Shown here: piece by piece, positions 7,877-21,266 of the stretch
Numbering within the stretch: the stretch's first letter is position 1
Layout: the number at the start of each line of letters is the position of its first letter
Position numbers and translations under genes: made by a program
Notes under the pieces: model-generated
Databases searched by the model: none
What the model was told of the DNA's origin: nothing
What the model saw: the letters and a program-made list of their open reading frames with translations, nothing else
Source: Rhodobacteraceae bacterium DSL-40
GTDB taxonomy: Bacteria > Pseudomonadota > Alphaproteobacteria > Rhodobacterales > Rhodobacteraceae
Length of the DNA stretch: 64,000 bases
Assembly (NCBI GenBank): GCA_003258405.1
Contig: QKPN01000002.1
Coordinates: 372,001 to 436,000 of the forward strand
Direction of reading: 5' to 3'

Positions 7877-9151
7877 ATGAAAGACCGTCTTCCCGCCATT
7901 TCCTTCGTTACCTCCGCGGTGGTTCTCGCCTCGGTCTATGGCATCTTTGCGCAGCGTCAGGGCTGGTTCCCCGCGCCGCAGATCGCTCAGGCCGAAGACA
8001 CCATTCGCGACGTGAAAGCCAACTGGAAGAACGACCTTGCGCTTGAGCCGACCCGGCATCTCGTCACGGCCCATAACCGCGGCCGGGACGAGAACGATCA
8101 AGGATATGCGCTCCACCTTCCCGATGCGGTCGCCCCCGGCTACACGCTGGTCGCCGGGCTCTCGAAGGATCAGGACAGCTCCGCCTTTTCGGTCGAGCTC
8201 TATGACGAAGAGGGCCAGCATCGCCACAGCTGGCCGGTCGACTACTCCAAGCTCGATCCGGAGGGTCTGAAACCGCTCAACGTGATGTTGCACGGGATGG
8301 AAATCTTTCCCGATGGGTCGATCGCAGTCACCTTCGATGCCGGCAACGCGATCGCGCGGCTCAACGCGTGCGGCGATCCGATGTGGGTCGTGAAGGGCGG
8401 CTATCACCACGCGATCACGCGCGACGGCAAGGGCGGGCTCTGGGCCTGGCGCAACAACGAGATCGTGCGGCTCGACGAGGAGACGGGCGAGATCATCAAG
8501 ACGCTCTCTCTCGAGAACGACATCGTCAAGGCCGACGGCGGACAGGAAGGCGTCTTCCTCGTCCGCAGCTTCGCCGCAGGCGAGGACAAGCCCCTCTCTC
8601 TCGCCTCGGACCCGTTCCATGCAAATGATGTGGAGCCGCTGCGCGCCGAGATGGCAGATGCATTTCCCCAGTTCGAGGAGGGCGATCTGCTGATCAGCCT
8701 TCGGGAGATCAATCTGCTTGCGGTGGTCGCCCCTGATACCGGCGCATTGCGCTGGTGGCAGACTGGGCCCTGGCTCAAGCAGCACGATCCGGATTTCCAG
8801 CCCGATGGCACGATCGCGGTGTTCGACAATGCGACCGGCTCCGGCGCGTCGCGGATCCTTCGCATCGATCCGGTCACGCGTGATGTCACCACCGTGTTTG
8901 CCGGGACCACGGATGCACCGTTCTCCAGCTGGCAGCGCGGCAAGCAGCAGATGTTGCCGAACGGCAATGTTCTGGTGACCGAAGCCCAGCACGGACGGGT
9001 GTTTGAGGCAACGCCCGACGGCCAAATTGCCTGGGAGCGCGACATGGTCTGGGATGCGGAGCGCAACCTGATCGTGACAGAGGCGCGGCATGTTCCGGAG
9101 GACTTCTTCGGAGATACGCTTCCGGCCTGCGGCACATCCAAGGCAATGTAA
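7877..9151 (+). CDS. arylsulfotransferase (ASST)-like propeller protein
   Basis: A 424-residue protein with a single N-terminal hydrophobic anchor (residues 7-25) and an extracytoplasmic beta-propeller domain. Repeated blade signatures are seen: MLHGMEIFPDGS, YHHAITRDGKGG, QHDPDFQPDGTIAVFDNATG, SSWQRGKQQMLPNGNVLVTEA and GRVFEATPDG. These match the ASST family, whose classic members move sulfate between phenols through a His nucleophile in the periplasm; several histidines sit in the blade motifs here, but I cannot assign the nucleophile. ATG directly follows the stop of the sulfotransferase gene. Confidence 0.78.
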   Translation: MKDRLPAISFVTSAVVLASVYGIFAQRQGWFPAPQIAQAEDTIRDVKANWKNDLALEPTRHLVTAHNRGRDENDQGYALHLPDAVAPGYTLVAGLSKDQDSSAFSVELYDEEGQHRHSWPVDYSKLDPEGLKPLNVMLHGMEIFPDGSIAVTFDAGNAIARLNACGDPMWVVKGGYHHAITRDGKGGLWAWRNNEIVRLDEETGEIIKTLSLENDIVKADGGQEGVFLVRSFAAGEDKPLSLASDPFHANDVEPLRAEMADAFPQFEEGDLLISLREINLLAVVAPDTGALRWWQTGPWLKQHDPDFQPDGTIAVFDNATGSGASRILRIDPVTRDVTTVFAGTTDAPFSSWQRGKQQMLPNGNVLVTEAQHGRVFEATPDGQIAWERDMVWDAERNLIVTEARHVPEDFFGDTLPACGTSKAM

Positions 9152-9191
9152 GCAGCCGCCGCGGCGAGACACCGCGCGCAGCGAGATCGAG

Positions 9192-9232
9192 ACGACGACG
9201 ACCCAGGCTTGCCGAGCCTGGGCCGTCGTCGT
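9192..9232 (+). terminator. long stem-loop after the sulfation cassette
   Basis: An 18-bp stem with a single mismatch (ACGACGACGACCCAGGCT against its complement) and a TGCCG loop, 40 bp after the ASST-like gene. There is no T-run, so termination by this element is inferred. It may also work on the minus strand, behind the atpC terminator. Confidence 0.55.
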
Positions 9233-9300
9233 TGTGGCGGCGGCGCCGACACCCCTCCGACGATCTGGCTCGCCTCTTCCTGGGAGACCAAGCGAGAAAC

Positions 9301-9327
9301 GAAAACGGCCCCGAAAGACGGGGCCGT
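9301..9327 (-). terminator. intrinsic terminator of the ATP synthase operon
   Basis: Perfect 9-bp stem ACGGCCCCG / CGGGGCCGT with a five-base loop; read on the minus strand it ends in TTTTC. Lies about 50 bp past the atpC stop codon. Confidence 0.85.
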
Positions 9328-9379
9328 GTCGTTATTGAAAGGTCCGCTGTCCGCCTTCTCCGGGCGGACGCGATCCTTA

Positions 9380-9778
9380 TTACATGCCGAGCTGCGCCTT
9401 CAGGGCAGCAACGTCGCGAACGCGCTGGGACGCCGCCATCTTCATGTCTTCCGGCGCATCACGCAGCGCCAGATCGGCGTCGGCGCTGAGAGCCTCCATC
9501 ATTTCGGCGCTGAAGTCACCGCGCGGAACGGCCTGCTCGGCGAGGATCGACGCCGCGGTGGGCGAGATCTCGGCAAAGCCACCGGTGACGACATATTCCG
9601 CCGTCTCGCTGGCCGCGTTCACCTTCACCACACCCGGACGGAGCGTGGTGAGCAGCGGCGAGTGCTCGGGCATGGCGGTCAGGTCGCCTTCCATGCCCGG
9701 GATCTGCACGCTGGTGGCTGCCACGGAGGCGAGCTTGCGCTCCGGGCTCACCAGTTCGAACTGCATCGTGTCAGCCAT
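9380..9778 (-). CDS. atpC: F1 ATP synthase epsilon subunit
   Basis: A 132-residue subunit of the central stalk. The N-terminal beta-sandwich (FELVSPERKL, GMEGDLTAMPEHSPLLTTLRPG) is the family signature, followed by the helical C-terminal domain that can inhibit ATP hydrolysis. Last gene of atpHAGDC, 13 bp after atpD, and ahead of an intrinsic terminator. In E. coli-type nomenclature it is epsilon; the function is coupling of c-ring rotation to catalysis. Confidence 0.97.
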   Translation of the reverse strand: MADTMQFELVSPERKLASVAATSVQIPGMEGDLTAMPEHSPLLTTLRPGVVKVNAASETAEYVVTGGFAEISPTAASILAEQAVPRGDFSAEMMEALSADADLALRDAPEDMKMAASQRVRDVAALKAQLGM

Positions 9779-9791
9779 TGCGTTGCTCCGC

Positions 9792-12114
<2,323 letters not shown>

Positions 12115-12142
12115 GAGCGGCCCCCCTTCCTATCGGATCGAA

Positions 12143-13680
<1,538 letters not shown>

Positions 13681-13681
<1 letters not shown>

Positions 13682-14241
13682 TATCCGACCTCTTTCATGA
13701 CATTCTGCAGACTGGCGAGCTTGGCGCGGACCGACGTATCGATCATCTTGGAGCCGACTTTGACCACAAGACCGCCGATCAGGCTCTCGTCCACCTTTAC
13801 ATTGAGCCGGATGTCACTGCCGACACTGCCCTTGAGGGCGGCGGCAAGTGCATCCGTCTGTTCAGGGCTGAGTTCGCGGGCGGTGGTGACATCCGCCTGA
13901 ACTTCGCCGCGATCCGCGGCGATCATCGCCTTGATCTGAGCGATCAGTTCCGGAAGCACGAAAAGCCGCCGGTTCTTTGCCATGAGGCCGAGGGTGTTGC
14001 CGACCTCGGCGCCGATGCCCATCTTCGCGACAAGCGCACGCAGGGCATAGCCCAGATCTTCGCGGGAATAGATGGGAGAGGAGATCAGTTTCCTGAGATC
14101 CGCACTCTCGGCGAGGGCAGCTTCCAGCGCCTGCAGGTCAGACTCGACCGTCGGGAGGGAATTGCCTTCCTTGGCAAGCTCAAAAAGGGCAGTGGCGTAT
14201 CGCCCGGCTACCCCTGAGGTCAAAGATGCTGAGCTGGACAC
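13681..14241 (-). CDS. atpH: F1 ATP synthase delta subunit
   Basis: A 186-residue peripheral-stalk subunit (OSCP homologue) joining F1 to the b subunits. Signature: [15 protein letters not shown] near the N-terminus and the C-terminal [25 protein letters not shown]. First gene of atpHAGDC. I set the GTG at 14241 as start since AAGGGG lies five bases before it; a GTG two codons upstream would leave no gap after the ribosome site. No F0 gene is in the window, as is usual for Rhodobacterales, where F0 is a separate locus. Confidence 0.95.
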
Positions 14242-14478
14242 ATACACCCCTTCGCAGTTTCACCCCACGGACGAATGTCCGACCGGCATAATTTGTTGGA
14301 ATGACGGCGCTCCCCGCTCCGCCAAATTCGGCGCGGTGATAGCAGAGGCATTGCTGCAAGGCAATACGCCTGCCCCACGGAAGTGATAAGATTCACCCCA
14401 CAAATACGCAATTATCGTACCCTGAGCCGTCCGCGCCGCACATCCGGCAGCGCCGCCGGGAAGACCGGTAGAATCGCC

Positions 14479-15342
14479 TCAGGCAAGATGCTCCGAGACC
14501 ACCGTGCGGCGCATGGGGCTGCCGCGTTCGTCCAGCCCTCGCCGGTGTCGCTCGAGGCACGGCCTGGCGGGCTGTACCGCACTGCGTCGCATGTTCGAAA
14601 CCGGCCGCGGAGGAGCACCCGCAAGCCCCTCGAGCACCTCGAGCGGGCCAGGCACAACGACACGCGTGCCATTCTGCGGGCGCGCGAAGACCTGCTTGCT
14701 GGCTTCGACGAGCAACGCGCCAGCCATCAGCCGAGGGTCGTAGCGCCGGCCAATACGCTCCCAGAGCCCGGAGGTCCTGAGCCAGAACTTGCGATGGGAG
14801 GGAGGCCAATACAGGGCCGCAGCATGGCGGCCCGCTTCGAAACGGTGCTTGTCGAGCTGTGCCTCGATCTGGCCCAAGGTGTAGGGTCGGCCGTTGCCGA
14901 AGGGCGTGACATCACGCCTTGCCCAGAGGCCGGCGCGATTGGGCACGACGAAGATCACCTGCCCGCCTGGCGCGAGCACGCGCCAGATCTCCGCAAGCAG
15001 GTCGACCGGCCGCTCGCTCGTCTCGAAACCGTGGGCGACGACGAGCCGGTCGATACTGCCCGCAGGGACCGGCCAGTGCGTTTCCTCCACCAGCGCGGAA
15101 ACGTTGGGTGCGCCGCTCGGCCAGGGCATTACACCCTGCTGTGCCGGCATCAGGCTGATGACCCGCCGGGCTTCCCCGAGAAAGGGTCGCAGAAGGGGTG
15201 CGGCAAAGCCGAAGCCCGCAACCTGCATGTCATGCACGTCGGACCAGAAGGCGCGCAGCGCTTCCTGCAGTGCGCGTTGCGCCGCACGGCCGAGCCGCGT
15301 GCGGTAGTAAAAGGTCCGAAGGTCGAGAACATCCTGATACAT
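14479..15342 (-). CDS. class I SAM-dependent methyltransferase
   Basis: A 287-residue protein of the methyltransferase type 11 group. Recognisable are LVVAHGFETSERPVDLLAEI, where motif II is expected, and EIWRVLAPGGQVIFVVPNRAG, the post-II/III strand typical of small-molecule methyltransferases. The classic GxGxG motif I is poorly conserved (PLLRPFLGEARRVIS...), so the substrate cannot be inferred. Divergent from gloB with 69 bp between starts, an arrangement common in alphaproteobacteria. The basic C-terminal tail (about 250-287) is probably unstructured. Confidence 0.78.
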   Translation of the reverse strand: MYQDVLDLRTFYYRTRLGRAAQRALQEALRAFWSDVHDMQVAGFGFAAPLLRPFLGEARRVISLMPAQQGVMPWPSGAPNVSALVEETHWPVPAGSIDRLVVAHGFETSERPVDLLAEIWRVLAPGGQVIFVVPNRAGLWARRDVTPFGNGRPYTLGQIEAQLDKHRFEAGRHAAALYWPPSHRKFWLRTSGLWERIGRRYDPRLMAGALLVEASKQVFARPQNGTRVVVPGPLEVLEGLAGAPPRPVSNMRRSAVQPARPCLERHRRGLDERGSPMRRTVVSEHLA

Positions 15343-15411
15343 TGCGCGATCCTAGCCGATCGGAGAGACTTGCGCCAATGGTTCGCCGGACCAGCGAAGG
15401 AGAGTTCTGAC

Positions 15412-16179
15412 ATGCCGCTTGAAATCGTCACCGTCCCCTGTCTCGCCGACAATTATGCCTATCTGTTGCGCGACGCAGCAACCGGCAAGGTCGCGCTCGT
15501 CGATGCGCCGGAAGCCGCCCCGATCCGGGCCGCCCTCGAGGCGCGCGGCTGGGGGCTCGACCTCGTTCTCGTGACCCATCACCATGCCGATCACGTCAAC
15601 GGCGTCGATGCCCTGCGCAAGACCTTCGGCGCGAAGGTTGCGGGCGCGGCGGCGGATGCCGCCCGCCTTCCGGAGCTCGATATCGCGCTGCACGAGGGCG
15701 ACACGATTGCCGTCGGCGACAGCACTGGCAGCGTGCTCGACGTCTCCGGACACACCGTCGGCCACATAGCCTTCTATTTTCCCGAATCCGGCGCCCTCTT
15801 CTCGGCCGACAGTCTCATGGCGCTCGGATGCGGCCGCCTCTTCGAAGGCAGCCCCGAGCAGATGTGGCAGAGCCTCACGAAGATGGCGGCCCTGCCCGGC
15901 GACACGCTGGTCTACTCCGGGCACGAATACGCCGCATCGAACGCCCGCTTTGCCCTTGCCATCGACCCGGAGAATCCGGCGTTGCAGAAGCGGGCGGACG
16001 AGATTAACCTCAAGGTAAAGGAAGGCACACCAACCGTGCCCGTGCGTCTGGACCTCGAACAGGCGACCAATCCGTTTCTCCGTGCGTCAGACCCAGACCT
16101 GAAGGCCAAACTTGGCCTTTCCGATCAACAGGATGCACAAGTTTTTGCCGAGATCCGCAGACGCAAGGACTCTTTCTGA
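15412..16179 (+). CDS. gloB: hydroxyacylglutathione hydrolase (glyoxalase II)
   Basis: A 255-residue metallo-beta-lactamase-fold thioesterase that splits S-D-lactoylglutathione to lactate and glutathione, the second step of methylglyoxal detoxification. The metal motif THHHADH (His56, His58, Asp60, His61) is present, with further ligand regions GHTVGHIAF, FSADSLMALGCGRLFEG and the C-terminal GHEYAASNARFA that binds glutathione. The ribosome site GAAGGAGAGTTCTGAC sets the start. A glyoxalase I-like gene is found at 31120. Confidence 0.95.
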   Translation: MPLEIVTVPCLADNYAYLLRDAATGKVALVDAPEAAPIRAALEARGWGLDLVLVTHHHADHVNGVDALRKTFGAKVAGAAADAARLPELDIALHEGDTIAVGDSTGSVLDVSGHTVGHIAFYFPESGALFSADSLMALGCGRLFEGSPEQMWQSLTKMAALPGDTLVYSGHEYAASNARFALAIDPENPALQKRADEINLKVKEGTPTVPVRLDLEQATNPFLRASDPDLKAKLGLSDQQDAQVFAEIRRRKDSF

Positions 16180-16376
16180 GCAATCGTGAAAAATTGTGCA
16201 GATTTAAAGCATGGCCCCGATAAATCTTTTTGTCGCAAGCGAGCGCTGAGGCATAATCGGGACTTGAAGTGAGTGGATTACAACCGAAGTTTAACTGGTA
16301 TCCGCGTAGGATCGGAGCATCCTACCCGTAGGCCGGTACCCCAGACCGGCGGGTCTAGACCGGAAGGACGCAGAGA

Positions 16377-18701
16377 ATGCCCTCTTTCTCCAGTACTCTC
16401 GAAGCCGCAATTCACAACGCCCTTGGCCATGCCAACCAGCGCAAGCATGAACTCGCGACACTGGAGCATCTGCTGCTGGCCCTTCTGGACGAGCCGGACG
16501 CAGCGCGCGTCATGAAAGCCTGCGGGGTGGAAATAGAAGCCCTGCGAAAGACGATCGTGGCCTTCCTCGACGAGGAACTCGACGCGCTCGTCTCCGATAT
16601 CGAGGGCTCGGAAGCCGCACCCACGACCGGCTTCCAGCGGGTGATCCAGCGCGCCGCCATCCATGTTCAGAGCTCAGGCCGCTCAGAAGTCACCGGCGCG
16701 AACGTGTTGGTTGCGATCTTCGCCGAGCGCGAAAGCCACGCCGCTTACTTCCTGCAGGAGCAGGACATGACCCGCTATGACGCGGTCAATTACATCAGCC
16801 ACGGCGTCGCCAAGGACCCGTCCTACGGTGAGGCCCGCCCCGTGAAGGGGGCAGAAAGCGCGGAGGAACCCAAAACGCAGCCCCAGTCGAGCAAGGATGC
16901 CGAAGAGACGGCGCTCCAGAAATACTGTGTGGATCTCAACGAGAAGGCCGAGCAGGGCGACGTCGATCCGCTGATCGGCCGCGAACACGAAGTCGAGCGC
17001 TGCATTCAGGTGCTCTGCCGCCGGCGCAAGAACAACCCGCTGCTGGTGGGCGACCCGGGCGTCGGCAAGACGGCGATCGCCGAAGGGCTTGCCCGCAAGA
17101 TCGTCGATGGCGAAACGCCGACGGTCCTCGCCGAAACCACGATCTACTCTCTCGACATGGGCGCACTGCTCGCCGGCACCCGCTATCGCGGCGATTTCGA
17201 AGAGCGGCTGAAGGCCGTGATGAAGGAGCTCGAGTCGCATCCGAACGCGATCCTCTTCATCGACGAAATCCATACCGTGATCGGTGCAGGCGCCACCTCG
17301 GGCGGCGCGATGGACGCCTCCAACCTGCTGAAGCCCGCGCTTCAGTCGGGCACGCTCCGCTGCATGGGCTCGACGACCTACAAAGAATATCGGCAGCACT
17401 TCGAGAAGGACCGTGCGCTCTCCCGGCGGTTCCAGAAGATCGACGTCAACGAGCCGAGCGTCGATGATGCCTTCAAGATCCTCAAGGGCCTGAAGCCCTA
17501 CTTCGAGGAGCATCACGACATCCGCTACACGGTCGACGCGATCCGTACTGCCGTGGACCTCTCGGCCCGCTACATTCATGACCGCAAACTCCCGGACAAG
17601 GCGATCGACGTGATCGACGAAGCCGGTGCGGCCCAGCATCTGCTGCCCGAAACGCGCCGCCGGAAGACGATCGGGACCAAGGAAATCGAGGCTGTCGTGG
17701 CCAAGATCGCCCGCATCCCGCCGAAGAACGTCTCCAAGGACGACGCCGAGGTGCTGAAGGATCTCGAAGCTTCGCTGAAGCGCGTTGTGTTCGGCCAGGA
17801 CAAGGCGATCGAGGCTCTGTCCTCGGCGATCAAGCTTGCCCGTGCCGGGCTGCGCGAACCCGAGAAGCCGATCGGCAACTACCTCTTCACCGGCCCGACC
17901 GGCGTCGGCAAGACCGAGGTCGCCAAGCAGCTCGCCGATGTGCTCGGCGTCGAACTGCTACGCTTCGACATGTCGGAATACATGGAGAAGCACACGGTCA
18001 GCCGCCTCATCGGTGCGCCTCCGGGTTATGTCGGCTTCGATCAGGGCGGGCTTCTGACCGATGGTGTGGATCAGCACCCGCATTGCGTGCTGCTGCTCGA
18101 CGAGATGGAGAAGGCCCATCCGGACGTCTACAACATCCTGTTGCAGGTGATGGACAATGGCCGGCTCACCGATCACAACGGCCGGACGGTGGATTTCCGC
18201 AATGTCGTGCTCATCATGACCTCGAACGCGGGTGCTGCGGAACAGGCCAAGGAAGCACTCGGCTTCGGACGCGCCCGGCGCGAAGGTGAGGACACGGCTG
18301 CCGTCGAGCGGACGTTCAGCCCAGAGTTCCGCAACCGTCTCGATGCGGTGATTCCGTTTGCGCCGCTGCCGAAGGAGATCATTCTCCGGGTTGTCGAGAA
18401 GTTCGTGCTTCAGCTCGAAGCTCAGCTTCTGGATCGCAATGTGCAGATCGAGCTCTCGCCGGAAGCAGCAGAATGGCTCGGGGATCGCGGCTACGACGAC
18501 AAGATGGGGGCGCGCCCGCTGGGCCGCATCATTCAGGAGAACATCAAGAAGCCGCTCGCCGAAGAGCTTCTCTTCGGCAAGCTCACCAAGGGCGGTCTGG
18601 TCCGTGTGCTCGTCAAGGACGACGCTCTTGACCTTCAGATCGATCCGGCCGGGGCTCCGCGGCTTGCGGCAAAGAAGACTCCGCTTCTTACCGCCGAATA
18701 A
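16377..18701 (+). CDS. clpA: ATP-dependent Clp protease ATPase subunit ClpA
   Basis: A 774-residue AAA+ unfoldase that feeds N-degron and SsrA substrates to ClpP. Order: double Clp-N domain (1-145), acidic linker, first AAA module with GDPGVGKT (225-232) and LFIDEIHT, second module with GPTGVGKT (about 506-513) and [13 protein letters not shown]-terminal D2-small domain with ARPLGRIIQ. The loop before SPEFRNRLD reads ALGFGR, the site of the ClpP-binding IGL-type tripeptide, here LGF. No ClpS gene lies next to it. GGAAGGACGCAGAGA precedes ATG. Confidence 0.97.
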   Translation: MPSFSSTLEAAIHNALGHANQRKHELATLEHLLLALLDEPDAARVMKACGVEIEALRKTIVAFLDEELDALVSDIEGSEAAPTTGFQRVIQRAAIHVQSSGRSEVTGANVLVAIFAERESHAAYFLQEQDMTRYDAVNYISHGVAKDPSYGEARPVKGAESAEEPKTQPQSSKDAEETALQKYCVDLNEKAEQGDVDPLIGREHEVERCIQVLCRRRKNNPLLVGDPGVGKTAIAEGLARKIVDGETPTVLAETTIYSLDMGALLAGTRYRGDFEERLKAVMKELESHPNAILFIDEIHTVIGAGATSGGAMDASNLLKPALQSGTLRCMGSTTYKEYRQHFEKDRALSRRFQKIDVNEPSVDDAFKILKGLKPYFEEHHDIRYTVDAIRTAVDLSARYIHDRKLPDKAIDVIDEAGAAQHLLPETRRRKTIGTKEIEAVVAKIARIPPKNVSKDDAEVLKDLEASLKRVVFGQDKAIEALSSAIKLARAGLREPEKPIGNYLFTGPTGVGKTEVAKQLADVLGVELLRFDMSEYMEKHTVSRLIGAPPGYVGFDQGGLLTDGVDQHPHCVLLLDEMEKAHPDVYNILLQVMDNGRLTDHNGRTVDFRNVVLIMTSNAGAAEQAKEALGFGRARREGEDTAAVERTFSPEFRNRLDAVIPFAPLPKEIILRVVEKFVLQLEAQLLDRNVQIELSPEAAEWLGDRGYDDKMGARPLGRIIQENIKKPLAEELLFGKLTKGGLVRVLVKDDALDLQIDPAGAPRLAAKKTPLLTAE

Positions 18702-18726
18702 CAGGCCACGGACGTGGCGAAAAAAT

Positions 18727-18753
18727 GGGGCGCCCGGTCAGGGCGTCCCTTTC
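18727..18753 (+). terminator. terminator after clpA, probably bidirectional
   Basis: Stem GGGGCGCCC / GGGCGTCCC (9 bp, one G-T wobble in the DNA reading) with loop GGTCA, A-run on the left and TTTCT on the right. It lies between convergent clpA and the membrane-protein gene at 18795, so it may serve both. Confidence 0.8.
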
Positions 18754-18794
18754 TCATTTCAAGTCGTCTGCAAACAGGCTCCGCTAGAGAAGAG

Positions 18795-19763
18795 TTACTC
18801 CGGCGAGCGTATCCAGAGATCGAGCCGACCCGGCGCCGCATCGGGCAGAAGGTTGCCATAATCGCGGACGACAACCGATCCTTCCGGCTCACCGAGCGCC
18901 GGGGCAATCTCCCGGGCAAGAGTCTCCGCGGCCGATTTATCGCCCTCTGCATAGTAGCCGACGCGCGAAATCGCGATCCGGAAGGGAATCTCCTCCACCA
19001 CCACGGAGTCATGCCCGGCAGCAGCCAGCGCGTCGAGCAATGCGCTGCGCTCCGCAGCCGGATATCCCGGGCTCAATCTCAGGCGCAGCGCCGTCTGGGA
19101 TGACACTGCCGCCGGAGCGGCGGCATCGCGCGGCAACGGCGCAGACTGCGTGACGCCCCCGCCAGCAGGCTCCGACGTCACATCCGTTACATCCGTTGCA
19201 TCCCCCTCCTGCGCCGGCGCCATGTCCACTTCCGCTGGAGCCTGCTCCGGTACGGGCGTGGACGACGCTGTCTCCGTGGGCTCGGGCGCAGCTGGGCCGG
19301 ACAGCACAGATTCGCGCAAGTAAACCGCCGCGCCGATAATTGCCGCAGCAATCACGATGCCGGCAAAGATTGCAGGCACAAGCGATCCGCGCCGGGGAGG
19401 TGCCGAGGCAACCGGCCCGACCGTACGCAGCGTGGGGGCTTCGCTCTGGGCGGTCGTATGAGCCTCCCCCACGGCAGGTGATTGCCGCAAAGTCGCGGAG
19501 GGCTTTTGTGGCGTATCTGCGGGCCGTATCGGCCAGAACGCATCTGGATCCTCTGGCCGCCGAGGACGCGGCGGGCCACCGGCAGCAGCCACAGGGCGCA
19601 CGGGTTTTGCCGGCGGCGGCACTGGCGACGACGGAGGCTCGGAGTCGCGCGCATCGCTGCGGGGCACACTCCGCCACGGCCCGGAGACCGCGCCCGCGCG
19701 GATATTGTCGCGTCGGCCCCAGTTGTTCGCCAGCTTGCCTGGCGGCTTGCGCGGCTCATCCAA
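18795..19763 (-). CDS. proline-rich single-pass membrane protein of unknown function
   Basis: A 322-residue protein. Residues 1-125 are rich in Pro, Arg and Ala and probably disordered in the cytoplasm; one transmembrane helix (about 129-150, PAIFAGIVIAAAIIGAAVYL); then an acidic, Pro/Ala-rich periplasmic linker (160-220) and a C-terminal domain (225-322) with alternating strands (LRLRLSPGY, VVVEEIPFRI, RVGYYAEGD, VVVRDYG). The layout resembles SPOR- or LytR-C-type envelope proteins, but I do not recognise a family. The start is a TTG eight bases after AAGGGG. Confidence 0.6.
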   Translation of the reverse strand: MDEPRKPPGKLANNWGRRDNIRAGAVSGPWRSVPRSDARDSEPPSSPVPPPAKPVRPVAAAGGPPRPRRPEDPDAFWPIRPADTPQKPSATLRQSPAVGEAHTTAQSEAPTLRTVGPVASAPPRRGSLVPAIFAGIVIAAAIIGAAVYLRESVLSGPAAPEPTETASSTPVPEQAPAEVDMAPAQEGDATDVTDVTSEPAGGGVTQSAPLPRDAAAPAAVSSQTALRLRLSPGYPAAERSALLDALAAAGHDSVVVEEIPFRIAISRVGYYAEGDKSAAETLAREIAPALGEPEGSVVVRDYGNLLPDAAPGRLDLWIRSPE

Positions 19764-20147
19764 GATGAGAACCCCTTACCAAACTCCGTCTGACACACAC
19801 ACAGGCCAGACCTCAGGTCGCGCAGGCATGATAGGACAGGAAATGCCGGTTTCGAAAGCGCCAATCGGAAGCGTCGTTAAGCAGATGGGGCGGCATGACA
19901 CTAGCGCCATCCACCCGCATCCCGCGTGACAAGAACAACATACCAGTTACAGACAGAAACCAAAAAAACAGACTCCGAGTCGGCGGACGGCCTCACCACC
20001 GAACCGTTTGTCTTTCGCAGGCGCTTCCTCCATGGCCAGCACCCAATTACACGAAATACATGTCATGCATGTTACGGCAATGCAGCATCGCGCCCGCTCC
20101 GCGGCACAACGCACCCGATCGGCCTCAGGTTCCTGCTGCCGGACCTT
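19764..20147. other. 384-bp intergenic region
   Basis: Between the start of the proline-rich membrane protein and the end of the GST gene, both on the minus strand. It must hold the promoter of the former. The middle part (about 19925-20060) is distinctly A-rich. No convincing frame, hairpin or RNA is seen. Confidence 0.3.
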
Positions 20148-20759
20148 TCAGGCCGCGGGCGGCCGGGTCGCCTGCATCGAAGGACGTTCGGCGAAGCTTG
20201 CCTCCCAACGGGCAAGCGATGGACGCCCGGATCGCCAACCCCGATCGTCATGGCGTAAGTCCAGATAGCCGAGCGCGCAGCCAATCGCGATCTGTGGCGC
20301 ACCAACCGGGCCCGCAAGATGCGAGATCCAGCGCGCCTCGAGTGCATCCAGGCCGCGATTGACCTTGCCCCACTGCGCTTCGACCCAAGCCTCGGAGCGC
20401 TGCTCCGGCGGCCGGCATCGGGCCTCATAGACCATGAGCACGGCGGCCTCGGTCATCGCATGACCCGTCGCCTCAAGCGTCAGCGCCTCCCAGAGACTGG
20501 GTGGCGAGGGATAGAGCCTTGCACCGGCGAGATGATCGATATAGCGCGAGATCACGCGGCTGTCGTAGAGCGCAGGGCCATCCGGGCGCTCAAGTGTCGG
20601 GATCTTCCCCGCCGGATTCTGGCTGAGCGGCATGGTTCCCGGTTCGGTGGCCGTCCCCGACACCGTCACGATCTCGACCTGATCGATCAGGCCGGTCTCG
20701 TGGAGCGCCACCATCACCATTCGAACGAAGGGCGAGGCTGGCGAATGAAAGAGACGCAT
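20148..20759 (-). CDS. glutathione S-transferase family protein
   Basis: A 203-residue protein with a thioredoxin-like N-terminal domain (MRLFHSPASPFVRMVMVALHE; the SPxS/PFVR stretch positions a Ser-type active site) and the conserved cis-proline with glutathione loop in NPAGKIPTL, then DSRVISRYIDHL, and a helical C-terminal domain. Cytosolic; probable conjugation or thiol reduction, substrate unknown. It starts two bases after the stop of the small membrane gene upstream (TGAGGATG), so both are in one operon. Confidence 0.87.
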   Translation of the reverse strand: MRLFHSPASPFVRMVMVALHETGLIDQVEIVTVSGTATEPGTMPLSQNPAGKIPTLERPDGPALYDSRVISRYIDHLAGARLYPSPPSLWEALTLEATGHAMTEAAVLMVYEARCRPPEQRSEAWVEAQWGKVNRGLDALEARWISHLAGPVGAPQIAIGCALGYLDLRHDDRGWRSGRPSLARWEASFAERPSMQATRPPAA

Positions 20760-20761
20760 CC

Positions 20762-21061
20762 TCAATCCACCTTGCGAAACCGCATGCGTCCGAGGGCGGC
20801 AAGATCCACCTCGACGCCCGGCCCTCTGCGGCCGAAACGCAGCACCCGGCGAAGCCGACCATGCCCATGCACCGCCTGCTCGGCCTCGGCCCGGTGGGCA
20901 TGGCTGCGGACACCTTCGGGCAGGTCGTCCAGCACGCGTTCGTGAACCGCATCCTTGGGTTCGGGGGATCGGCTGCGGGCAGCATAGAGAGCCACACCGG
21001 CCACCGCAGCATAGCGGAGCGCGGTCCATGCAAGAGGCGAAAGCGCGATCGGGGCTGGCAT
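20762..21061 (-). CDS. small single-helix protein upstream of the GST
   Basis: A 99-residue protein with one hydrophobic N-terminal helix (about 7-28) followed by a basic, soluble part with HERVLDDLPEGVRSHAHRAEAEQAVHGHGRLRR-type residues. A good ribosome site (GGAGAACGACG) and the two-base spacing to the GST gene argue that it is real. No family recognised; Rhodobacterales carry similar short conserved hypothetical proteins. Confidence 0.62.
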   Translation of the reverse strand: MPAPIALSPLAWTALRYAAVAGVALYAARSRSPEPKDAVHERVLDDLPEGVRSHAHRAEAEQAVHGHGRLRRVLRFGRRGPGVEVDLAALGRMRFRKVD

Positions 21062-21266
21062 CGTCGTTCTCCGGCGAGACGGTTACCTCCCTAATAAGGG
21101 GACAAGACCGCTCATAATCAAGCGTCATGATCGAGCGCCTTGGCCCGCTTCGGGCTCACCGGCGTCTGTATCGGCGGATTGCGCAGACCCGGCCCGCTGG
21201 CTAATCTCTCCCCACCTGCGGCCCGGGGAGATGATCCGGCCCGCCTCGTGACAAAGAGGACAAGGC

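Noticed and set aside
6935-9172. 745-codon open frame on the minus strand, opposite the sulfotransferase and ASST-like genes
   Set aside because: It lies across two well supported genes and shows no known motif. In GC-rich DNA the antisense frame lacking stop codons is expected.
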